DNA of 5,179 nucleotides from NCBI GenBank assembly GCA_030691805.1, contig JAUYDP010000027.1, forward strand, positions 1 through 5,179. The letters run 5' to 3'. Under the pieces are notes generated by a model that had not been told where the DNA came from, ran no database searches, and saw nothing but the letters and a program-made list of their open reading frames with translations. A program made the position numbers and the translations under genes. Shown here in pieces: positions 1 to 5,179 of the stretch. Origin of the DNA: Dehalococcoidia bacterium. GTDB taxonomy: Bacteria; Chloroflexota; Dehalococcoidia; JAUYDP01. Each line of letters begins with the position of its first letter. Positions within the stretch are counted from its first letter, which is position 1.

Positions 1-1043
1 CGGGTATTACCGAGTCCGATTCCGCTCTGGCCCCATTGTACCCGTCTGACCTGCAGCAGATGCAGCGGGTCCAATCTTCGCCACCTTTAACAGCCCAGGC
101 TGCCCTCATAATGGACGCAGCGACGGGTAAGGTCGTTTTCGAAAGGCAGGCCCGCCAGCGGCGCCCCATCGCCAGCCTGACCAAGATTACGACCGCCCTG
201 GTCGCCCTGGAGAAGGGCAAGCGTCAGGACCAAGTGACCGTGCCCCGGATACCACTACCCGAAGAAGCCAGCATGGGCCTGCTCTGGGGCGATGTCTTGA
301 CCTTGGAGGACTTGCTTTGGGGCCTTCTTTTGCCCTCCGGAAATGACGCTGCACTGGTCATCGCCTACCACGTGGGCGGGGGCTCGACTGAGAACTTCGT
401 GAAACTGATGAACCAGAAGGCTGCGGAACTGGGCTTGAAGGATACGCATTTCGTCAATCCCCATGGCCTCGATGAGGACGGACATTACAGCAGCGCTTAT
501 GACCTCGCGGTTACGGCTCGCAAGGCTATGGAGAACCCCGTCTTCGCTAAAATGGTGGGGACTCGTAGCTGGACCATTCGGGCCTCTCGGACTTTCTATC
601 TCATCAGCTCAAACTTCCTTTTGCGACCCCAAAACGAATCCATCGGGGCTGACGGCATCAAGACCGGATTAACCGACGACGCCGGGGACTCCATCGTAGC
701 CTCGGCCACCCGAGACGGGCGGCGGGTTATTGTAGTAGCGTTGGACACAGCCGACCGCACCGCGGAAGCCATCAAACTCTTCAACTATGCCTTTGCCAGC
801 TTCCAGTGGGTAGAGCTGGCTTTACCTCCATACCTGGTGATAAGCGACGGGAATGGCAAGCTCCGGCCCATTGCCCTGAAGGAACCCCGTTTCGAGTATC
901 TGGCTAAATGGGAAAACAGGCGTTTCATTCCGGTCCTCAAGCTGGATGGGGGGGGTGAACTACAGCCCGGCAAACCCGCAGGTTCGGTCAGCTTCTGGAA
1001 CGCCCAGGGGGTTCTGCCCGAAATCCCTGTGGTCGTGAGGTAG
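1..1043 (+). CDS. D-alanyl-D-alanine carboxypeptidase (penicillin-binding protein, peptidase family S11), 5' partial
   Basis: This serine DD-carboxypeptidase removes the terminal D-alanine from peptidoglycan stem peptides outside the membrane. All three active-site motifs of the family are present. Counting from a TTG codon at 36, they are SLTK at residues 47-50 (nucleophile Ser47, general base Lys50), SGN at 101-103 and KTG at 209-211. Residues from about 18 to 245 form the catalytic domain. Residues from about 257 to 335 resemble the small beta-rich C-terminal domain of PBP5-like enzymes. The frame stays open without a stop from the TTG back to the window edge (first full codon at 3), and no signal peptide is visible. 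The true start and export signal therefore probably lie upstream, and the TTG is unlikely to be the start. The protein ends right after the C-terminal domain with no amphipathic anchor helix, so it is either secreted or held by an N-terminal segment. It lies 3 bp before the inferred cmk start. A dacA/dacF-type symbol would be a guess. Confidence 0.93.
   Translation, partial: GITESDSALAPLYPSDLQQMQRVQSSPPLTAQAALIMDAATGKVVFERQARQRRPIASLTKITTALVALEKGKRQDQVTVPRIPLPEEASMGLLWGDVLTLEDLLWGLLLPSGNDAALVIAYHVGGGSTENFVKLMNQKAAELGLKDTHFVNPHGLDEDGHYSSAYDLAVTARKAMENPVFAKMVGTRSWTIRASRTFYLISSNFLLRPQNESIGADGIKTGLTDDAGDSIVASATRDGRRVIVVALDTADRTAEAIKLFNYAFASFQWVELALPPYLVISDGNGKLRPIALKEPRFEYLAKWENRRFIPVLKLDGGGELQPGKPAGSVSFWNAQGVLPEIPVVVR
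1037..1041 (+). promoter_or_regulatory. Ribosome binding site for cmk, supporting an ATA start at 1047
   Basis: GAGGT is a five-base match to the Shine-Dalgarno core. It lies inside the last codons of the carboxypeptidase gene and ends five bases before ATA at 1047. This is ideal spacing for that codon but not for the first canonical start, GTG at 1101, which is 59 bases downstream. The site therefore decides the start choice for cmk. Its sequence and spacing are read directly; its use is inferred. Confidence 0.5.
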
Positions 1044-1046
1044 GCC

Positions 1047-1727
1047 ATACCGAACCCCCCCGTTATCGCCATAGACGGACCCTCAGGCGTCGGAAAGAGC
1101 GTGGTAGGAAAAGTGCTGGCCCAGCGGCTCGGTTATGGTTTTGTGGATACGGGCGCTATGTACCGGGCGCTGACCCTGGTGGCTATTCAGCGGGGCATCG
1201 GCCCGACCGACGAGCAAGCCCTGATTGGATTAGCCCAGGAGACCCAGATTCTCATCACCCGGCCCACTGTTGACGATGGACGCGCCTATTCCGTTTTTGT
1301 GCAAGGCCAGGATGTCACATGGGAAATTCGTAGCTCGGAGGTGGAGGCCCAGGTATCCTTTGTCTCACGAGTGCCGGGCGTCCGAGACGCCCTGGTGGCC
1401 CAGCAACGCCTGATGGCTGAAGCGGGGCGAGTGGTTATGGTTGGTAGGGATATTGGCACCGTGGTTGTAGCCAGTGCAGGCCTGAAGGTCTACCTGACCG
1501 CCTCGCCAGAAGAGCGAGCCAGGAGGCGGTACAAGGAGCTACAGGAACGCGGGGAAGCAGTGGACTGGGAGGTGCTCCGCCAGGAGATGGACCGCCGTGA
1601 TAAAATAGATAGCGGGCGTGCCCACTCCCCTCTCCGCCCGGCCGAGGATGCCCACATCGTTGACACGGAGAATCGAGCCATCCAAGAGGTAGTAGCGGAG
1701 ATCGAGCGTCTTCTGGAAGCCCGTTAG
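1047..1727 (+). CDS. cmk: Cytidylate kinase (CMP/dCMP kinase), apparent ATA start
   Basis: Cmk phosphorylates CMP and dCMP with ATP in the cytoplasm. It recycles CMP released by RNA turnover and by CDP-linked phospholipid synthesis. From ATA at 1047 the product is 226 residues, within the usual range for the family. It carries the P-loop GPSGVGKS (residues 11-18), DTGAMYR (34-40), GRDIGTV (133-139, whose Arg-Asp pair contacts the nucleotide in the E. coli enzyme) and the Arg184/Asp188/Arg191 pattern that matches E. coli R181/D185/R188. The first canonical start, GTG at 1101, would remove the whole P-loop and leave 208 residues, so it is rejected. No ATG, GTG or TTG occurs in frame between the TAG at 1041-1043 and the P-loop. 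ATA at 1047 gives an N-terminus typical of the family (PNPPVIAIDGPSG) and has a well-spaced GAGGT upstream. The 3' end overlaps the next gene by one base (TAGTG). Function is very secure; the start is not. Confidence 0.9.
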   Translation: MPNPPVIAIDGPSGVGKSVVGKVLAQRLGYGFVDTGAMYRALTLVAIQRGIGPTDEQALIGLAQETQILITRPTVDDGRAYSVFVQGQDVTWEIRSSEVEAQVSFVSRVPGVRDALVAQQRLMAEAGRVVMVGRDIGTVVVASAGLKVYLTASPEERARRRYKELQERGEAVDWEVLRQEMDRRDKIDSGRAHSPLRPAEDAHIVDTENRAIQEVVAEIERLLEAR

Positions 1728-2383
1728 TGTATCTTTTCTACTACGTAGCTACTTTCTTAACCAGGATGCTGCTTTTTACCCTGACCCGCTTGGAGGTGTC
1801 GGGTCGAGAACGGGTTCCCAAGAAGGGGCCCCTTATTTTAGTCAGTAATCACTTGAATAATTTAGACCCACCCATTCTTGCCGCTTGCCTGTCTCGGCGT
1901 GTGGTATTCATGGCCAAGGAGGAGCTTTATTATGCCCGAAACATTTCCGGGATCCTTTCCAGGGGCTTTGGGGCATTCCCTGTGCGCAGAGGAGAGGTAG
2001 ACCGGCGTGCCCTCAAGCTGGCTCTTAAGATGCTGGAGAATGGGCTGGTCCTGGGTCTCTTTCCAGAGGGCACCCGCAGCCTAAACGGCCAGCTCCAGGA
2101 GGCCCAGATGGGCACGGCCTGGATCGCCTTGCACTCCGGAGCTCCCATTCTCCCAGTTGCCATCTGGGGTACAGAGTCGGTCCGAACGGTAGGTGACGTG
2201 CTGGCCCGGCCGAGTATCAGTGTCCGTATCGGAGAGCCGTTTTCCCTGCCTGCTTTGCCATCAGGAACCAGGAGCGTCCGCCTTGGCCTGGCCACGTTAG
2301 CCATAATGGGAACGATCGCTGGGCTTCTTCCGCCAGAGTACCGGGGGGCTTACAGCGACGTAGGCGCAGCAGAGTGGAAATAA
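1727..2383 (+). CDS. plsC: 1-acyl-sn-glycerol-3-phosphate acyltransferase (PlsC family)
   Basis: This membrane-associated enzyme adds the second acyl chain to lysophosphatidic acid, giving phosphatidic acid, the precursor of membrane phospholipids. The 218-residue protein starts with a hydrophobic segment (about residues 2-20) that probably sits in or on the membrane. The family motifs follow in order: the catalytic HX4D motif as NHLNNLD (His42, Asp47), GAFPVRRG (82-89) with the glycerophosphate-binding arginine, FPEGTRS (112-118), and the LPVAIWG block (142-148). The C-terminal LPPEYRGAYSD is also typical. The GTG start at 1727 shares its G with the cmk stop codon (TAGTG), and a weak GGAAG lies at 1715-1719. 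The end overlaps ispH by 10 bases. Both overlaps suggest translational coupling. Acyl-donor preference (acyl-CoA or acyl-ACP) cannot be read from the sequence, and some PlsC relatives acylate other lipids. The position between cmk and ispH supports the housekeeping role. Confidence 0.92.
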   Translation: MYLFYYVATFLTRMLLFTLTRLEVSGRERVPKKGPLILVSNHLNNLDPPILAACLSRRVVFMAKEELYYARNISGILSRGFGAFPVRRGEVDRRALKLALKMLENGLVLGLFPEGTRSLNGQLQEAQMGTAWIALHSGAPILPVAIWGTESVRTVGDVLARPSISVRIGEPFSLPALPSGTRSVRLGLATLAIMGTIAGLLPPEYRGAYSDVGAAEWK

Positions 2384-3237
2384 TCGTATCCCGGAAGAAG
2401 GGCTTCTGCGCTGGAGTGCGCCGGGCGGTGGAGATGATGGAGCGCTTCGCCAGGGAAGAGGTTCCCATCGAGACCTTGGGGAGCATCGTACACAATCCTC
2501 AAGTCGTTGAGAGGCTGGCCGCCAAAGGGGTAACAGCGGCAGAGTCCTTGGTCCAGGTCCGGGGCGGGACCGCGGCTATCACTGCCCACGGTATGGGCCC
2601 AATGGTGGAGGAAGAAGCAAAGAGCCGGGGCATCCGGCTCATAGATGCTACGTGCCCGATCGTCAAAAAGGTCCACTTGATTGCACGCGATTTGGCGGCT
2701 GCCGGCTATGACGTCGTAATCTTTGGTGATCCTAAGCATCAAGAGGTTCGGGGCATAGCTGAGTGGGCGGGCGAGCGGGTCCTGGCTACACTTGAATGGC
2801 CGCCTCTTGCGAGATCGAAGCTGTCTCTTAGGAAGATCGCCCTTCTCAGCCAGACGACGCAGGGGGAGGAGGATTTCCGTCTCTTTATTAACAAAGTCCT
2901 GGAGTCCTCGCTGGGCCGGGCCCGGGAGGTGCGCATTGTCAACACCATATGCGGCGTTACCGATGCACAAAAGGGGGCTGCACGGGAGCTAGCCCAGGGC
3001 GTAGACCTTATGCTGGTAATAGGGGGCCGCGCCAGCGCCAACACGCGCCACCTGGCCGAGACCTGTGCCAGAGCCGGGGTTGAGACCCACCACATAGAGA
3101 CCGCAGGTGAGATTGACCCCAATTGGCTTAGGGGTAAGAACAGGGTGGGCGTAACGGCTGGCACATCCACCCCGGACTGGGTCATCGAAGAGGTGGTGGC
3201 TGCTTTGGAGTTAGAAGGAGGAGAGGTCCTGGCCTAG
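2374..3237 (+). CDS. ispH: 4-hydroxy-3-methylbut-2-enyl diphosphate reductase (IspH/LytB)
   Basis: IspH catalyses the last step of the MEP pathway, reducing HMBPP to isopentenyl and dimethylallyl diphosphate with a [4Fe-4S] cluster. The product has 287 residues, the size usual for the shorter bacterial form. All three cluster cysteines are present: Cys12 (GFCAGVRRAV), Cys94 (DATCPIVKK) and Cys193 (NTICGVT). The diphosphate-binding histidines are His40 (IVHNPQ) and His72 (TAHGMG). The catalytic glutamate is Glu124 (KHQEVRG), followed by the QTTQ block (160-163), a SANTRHLAE block (221-229) and TAGTSTPDWVI (261-271). The GTG start at 2374 lies ten bases inside the end of plsC and places the first cysteine loop at the normal distance. 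No strong Shine-Dalgarno precedes it, so coupling to plsC translation is likely. Unlike some Clostridia, the gene is not fused to or followed by ribosomal protein S1 here; the next gene converges on it. Confidence 0.96.
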   Translation: MEIIVSRKKGFCAGVRRAVEMMERFAREEVPIETLGSIVHNPQVVERLAAKGVTAAESLVQVRGGTAAITAHGMGPMVEEEAKSRGIRLIDATCPIVKKVHLIARDLAAAGYDVVIFGDPKHQEVRGIAEWAGERVLATLEWPPLARSKLSLRKIALLSQTTQGEEDFRLFINKVLESSLGRAREVRIVNTICGVTDAQKGAARELAQGVDLMLVIGGRASANTRHLAETCARAGVETHHIETAGEIDPNWLRGKNRVGVTAGTSTPDWVIEEVVAALELEGGEVLA

Positions 3238-3264
3238 CCCCTGTTCCTCGACGGCCGGAAGTTG
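3238..3264. other. Short convergent intergenic gap, no terminator seen
   Basis: These 27 bases separate the ispH stop from the stop of the converging EamA gene. I see no stem-loop followed by a T-run on either strand, so transcription from the two sides may overlap or end inside the opposing gene. This point is also where the housekeeping block meets the different-looking block to the right. Confidence 0.5.
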
Positions 3265-3687
3265 CTATTTAGTGATCACCAGTATAGAGCCTACCACGAC
3301 CAGCATCGTCCCAATGATCAGATTACGGCTGACCTTCTCTGTGCCCAGTAAGAGGAGAAACGCAATTGCGAAAAGAGGGTTCAGGTTAATCACCGACTGG
3401 ACGACGGAGACATACTCCATTTTCAGGGCGGCGAACTGGAAGAGCGTGCCCACGGTATGGGTTACTCCCGCCAGGACGACAAATCCCAAGGTGACCGCAT
3501 CTACTTTGGGCAAGAAGAGGCGCCTTTGGCTGACAGCCATCATGGCATAGTAGATTGGCACCACCGCCGCAGTGCTGATGACGGTGCCTAGAGCCTGGGG
3601 CATGCCACCGATGAGGCCCCACTTGGCGATATTAGGGGTGATGCCGTAAAAGAAGGCGGCGGCGAAGGCGAAGGAGTACCGGCTCAT
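3265..3687 (-). CDS. EamA/DMT-superfamily half-transporter, second subunit
   Basis: This 140-residue integral membrane protein resembles the C-terminal repeat of a ten-segment EamA (drug/metabolite transporter) protein. Five hydrophobic segments can be traced at about residues 4-24, 30-52, 64-87, 93-114 and 122-139. The family-like proline positions in the first segment (GITPNIAKWGL) and fourth segment (INLNPLFAIAF) are present, as is the glutamate-bearing loop GTEKVSRN. Arginines and lysines cluster at the N-terminus and in loops 2 and 4 (SQRRLFLPK, EKVSRN), which predicts an N-in, C-out orientation. The ATG overlaps the upstream gene's TGA as ATGA and has its own GGAGAG four bases before it, so this is a genuine separate cistron rather than a broken fusion. 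Substrate is unknown; EamA members move amino acids, metabolites or drugs. Half-size proteins alone cannot be assigned more closely. Confidence 0.85.
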   Translation of the reverse strand: MSRYSFAFAAAFFYGITPNIAKWGLIGGMPQALGTVISTAAVVPIYYAMMAVSQRRLFLPKVDAVTLGFVVLAGVTHTVGTLFQFAALKMEYVSVVQSVINLNPLFAIAFLLLLGTEKVSRNLIIGTMLVVVGSILVITK

Positions 3688-4112
3688 TCTGCTCTCCGGG
3701 CTATGAAATATAGCCCTACGAACACCATGAGGATTCCCAGTGCCATCTTTAGGTTGACTACCTCATTAAAGGCTAGTAAGGCCACAGCCGGGGCTACCAG
3801 GATCGAGGCGCCGACTATCGAGATGCTAGGGCCGGCCCCGATTTTGGTTATACTGACGTAGTACATGGTGCGGCCGAGTACGATGGTGGTGATGCCGACC
3901 ACTGCGAAGGTTAGGAACTGCTCTGGATGCAGGGTAGGAATCACGGCCAGGTCTCCGGAGAAGAAGGAATAGGTTGTGATAACCACCAGACCGGCCAGGA
4001 TGCCGTAGAAGTTGGTGGAGATTATGTCCAGCTTGAGCATGGCCCGCCGCGCGAAGAGGGGATTGGTGCCCCAAGAGATGGCAGTGGCGAGGGACAGGAG
4101 CACAGCCAGCAC
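3684..4112 (-). CDS. EamA/DMT-superfamily half-transporter, first subunit
   Basis: This 142-residue membrane protein matches the N-terminal repeat of EamA transporters. The first segment carries SWGTNPLFARR, and five hydrophobic stretches lie at about residues 2-20, 30-51, 65-86, 95-114 and 121-138. Positive charges fall in loop 1 (ARRAMLK), loop 3 (ITK) and the C-terminal ARRAE, while loop 2 (SGDLAVIP) is acidic. This predicts N-out, C-in, the reverse of its partner. The chosen GTG start at 4112 places the first segment at the N-terminus. No in-frame ATG, GTG or TTG lies further upstream before the TGA at 4176-4178, although a CTG at 4133 cannot be excluded. No strong Shine-Dalgarno precedes the GTG. 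The gene ends in TGA overlapping the next start by four bases, so the two are almost certainly co-translated and likely assemble together. It lies 58 bp downstream of the fic gene on the same strand. Substrate unknown. Confidence 0.83.
   Translation of the reverse strand: MLAVLLSLATAISWGTNPLFARRAMLKLDIISTNFYGILAGLVVITTYSFFSGDLAVIPTLHPEQFLTFAVVGITTIVLGRTMYYVSITKIGAGPSISIVGASILVAPAVALLAFNEVVNLKMALGILMVFVGLYFIARRAE
3692..3697 (-). promoter_or_regulatory. Ribosome binding site of the second EamA half-gene
   Basis: Read on the minus strand, GGAGAG lies four bases before the ATG at 3687, inside the last codons of the first half-gene. A dedicated ribosome site next to an ATGA overlap supports two independent but coupled proteins, rather than a frameshifted single gene. 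Confidence 0.6.
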
Positions 4113-4135
4113 GGTGAACCCATAATAGCACAGGG

Positions 4136-4163
4136 GCCAGGGCCCGGCAAACGCTGGCGGGCC
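4136..4163. other. GC-rich inverted repeats between fic and the EamA pair
   Basis: GGCCCG at 4141-4146 pairs with CGGGCC at 4158-4163 across an 11-base loop. A second, mutually exclusive pairing is GCCAG (4136-4140) with CTGGC (4154-4158). Neither stem is followed by a T-run on either strand, so this is not a standard intrinsic terminator. It lies just past the fic stop codon and just before the EamA start, where a hairpin could partly end fic transcripts or protect mRNA ends. That role is speculation, and the pairing could be chance in GC-rich DNA. Confidence 0.3.
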
Positions 4164-4170
4164 ATTGCGG

Positions 4171-5179
4171 CTATTTCAGCTTATAGTAAGTAGCTCTTCC
4201 CTTCCCCATACGAACAATCAGACCCAATTCAACCAATTTCCGGAAGTCTTTGCTCCGAGTAGCTTTGGCTCTATCAGTCAGCTTCGCATACTCTCGGTCA
4301 GTAATGTAGCCTTTTTCGTAAATATGGGTGAGAACCTGCTGATGATAGGGTTTGAGCTCACTCTCAGGGCTGATCGTATACGTCGCAAGCTGCTTTTGCA
4401 CCCGCAGGAGCTCGTCAATTACTCCCTCGGTGAGGTATTCCAGCCACTCCGTAAAATCAATGGCGCCGGCAATATCGTAGTAGTTACCAGAAACCCCCAC
4501 CTTTCGAAAGTAGTTGGCCACGTTCCTGTTGTAGAAGTTCTCAAAACTGAAGAGATTAAACGTGTTGAGACCCATCTGAGCGAGAAGCACTTTCGCAGCC
4601 AGACGAGCAGTTCTTCCGTTACCGTCCATGAAAGGATGGATGACTACAAACTGCTTATGGAAAACGCCGGCGAGAATCAAAGGATCAATGCTTCCCTTGT
4701 TGTCCTGAACAAACGCCAGCAACTGCTTCAGAAGAGGGAGCACGTCAACAGAGTCGGGCGGCAAATAGATCACAGAACCAGACCCAGGATCATTCACAAA
4801 CACTGGCTCGTCGCGCAGTCGGCCGGTCTTATACCTGGGCAACAAGCCTTTCACCACTTGAGCGTGGATCGAGAGAAGAAGCCTAAGATCAAGTTCTACT
4901 TGCCCTTCTTTCAGGAGGCGATCGAGGTTTTCCAGCCCTTGATTGTAGTTGAGGACTTCTTGTTCGCTTTCCCGGGCATACTGCGGCTTGGATTTGAGGA
5001 TTTTCTTCACCTCGGTGAGAGGCAAAGGATTGCCTTCAATGCTCGTCGAGGCGTAGGTGGACACCGCTCGGGCATCCTTTTCAAATTCAACCAGTACCGT
5101 TTGCGGAAAGGTTCGGCTATTGAGCTCGGTGACTATCTCGCCAATTCTTTTTACATTGGCCAAGAGCCGGTGCGTAATC
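4171..5179 (-). CDS. Fic-domain protein (class II, self-inhibited AMP transferase type) with C-terminal winged helix, 5' partial
   Basis: Fic proteins usually transfer AMP from ATP onto target proteins. Counting from a TTG at 5163 (330 residues), the core motif HPFMDGNGRTAR is complete: catalytic His176, Phe178, Asp180, Asn182, Arg184 and Arg187. The substrate-binding flap is likely around GSGSVIYLPP (127-136). An N-terminal STSIEGN (39-45) fits the inhibitory helix pattern [S/T]xxxE[G/N], with Glu43 as the blocking residue, so this is a class II Fic that restrains itself. Residues from about 270 to 330 form a winged helix-turn-helix ending in GKGRATYYKL, as in SoFic-like proteins, which suggests DNA or partner binding. 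The frame is open from the TTG to the window edge, and the preceding residues (ITHRLL) resemble the family's normal N-terminus, so the true start probably lies outside the window. GC content is lower than in the housekeeping genes, consistent with horizontal acquisition. Target unknown; no antitoxin-like gene is visible. Confidence 0.93.
   Translation of the reverse strand, partial: ITHRLLANVKRIGEIVTELNSRTFPQTVLVEFEKDARAVSTYASTSIEGNPLPLTEVKKILKSKPQYARESEQEVLNYNQGLENLDRLLKEGQVELDLRLLLSIHAQVVKGLLPRYKTGRLRDEPVFVNDPGSGSVIYLPPDSVDVLPLLKQLLAFVQDNKGSIDPLILAGVFHKQFVVIHPFMDGNGRTARLAAKVLLAQMGLNTFNLFSFENFYNRNVANYFRKVGVSGNYYDIAGAIDFTEWLEYLTEGVIDELLRVQKQLATYTISPESELKPYHQQVLTHIYEKGYITDREYAKLTDRAKATRSKDFRKLVELGLIVRMGKGRATYYKLK

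Noticed and set aside
1101..1727. cmk starting at GTG 1101 (208 residues)
   Set aside because: This start removes the whole P-loop (GPSGVGKS), which lies in the same frame directly upstream, so the enzyme would lack its ATP site.
1930..2304. 124-codon minus-strand frame opposite plsC
   Set aside because: Arg/Ser/Pro-rich composition typical of an antisense shadow; the + strand frame has all PlsC motifs.
2350..2970. 206-codon open frame on the minus strand opposite ispH
   Set aside because: It lies antisense to a fully conserved IspH frame, shows no recognisable domain, and long antisense frames are common in GC-rich coding DNA.
3684..3687. A frameshift splitting one EamA gene into two
   Set aside because: The junction is a standard ATGA overlap with a dedicated GGAGAG site, and both halves are complete five-segment repeats with no missing sequence, so two real genes are more likely; kept open as the refuting test in the findings.
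3826..4131. 101-codon minus-strand frame overlapping the first EamA half in another frame
   Set aside because: Its His/Arg/Gly-rich translation has no membrane segments, whereas the overlapping frame encodes a clean EamA repeat.
4141..4163. Intrinsic terminator for fic
   Set aside because: A stem is present but no T-run follows on the minus strand, so it does not meet the usual definition.
3927..4193. 88-codon + strand frame opposite the first EamA gene
   Set aside because: Antisense to a clear membrane protein, low-complexity Gly/Glu/Gln-rich translation, no family resemblance.

Overview
The window reads as chromosomal DNA from a GC-rich bacterium, in two blocks that converge near position 3250. 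Positions 1-3237 (+ strand) hold a tightly packed housekeeping set: a D-alanyl-D-alanine carboxypeptidase (5' end outside the window), cytidylate kinase (cmk), a PlsC-type acyltransferase and IspH. The gaps are 3 bp, then a 1-bp overlap, then a 10-bp overlap, so one transcript with coupled translation is likely. The four products serve envelope and precursor supply: peptidoglycan trimming, CMP/dCMP recycling (CMP is released in phospholipid synthesis), phosphatidic acid formation, and the last step of the MEP isoprenoid pathway. The cmk-plsC-ispH order occurs in Clostridia-type Bacillota and, as far as I recall, in Chloroflexota. The wording of the carboxypeptidase and IspH proteins looks to me somewhat more like Chloroflexota (Dehalococcoidia-like), but the sequence alone does not settle the phylum.

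Positions 3265-5179 (- strand) hold, in transcription order, a Fic-domain protein with a C-terminal winged helix (5' end outside the window) and two half-size EamA/DMT membrane proteins whose genes overlap by the four bases ATGA. Each half has about five membrane segments, and their charged loops predict opposite orientations, so they look like a two-subunit transporter formed from what is usually one fused protein. The Fic gene is clearly lower in GC than the housekeeping block (hand-counted 60-base lines give 38-50% against 55-68%), which hints at separate acquisition.

The most unusual point is the start of cmk. The reading frame that encodes the essential P-loop has no ATG, GTG or TTG between the upstream in-frame stop (1041-1043) and the P-loop. 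The best-placed start is an ATA codon at 1047, preceded by a GAGGT Shine-Dalgarno match at ideal spacing. This is either a rare non-canonical start or a base error in the sequence. The second point of interest is the split EamA pair. I see no RNA genes, CRISPR array, insertion sequence, or convincing promoter or intrinsic terminator. Apart from 3238-3264 and 4113-4170, nearly all of the window is coding.
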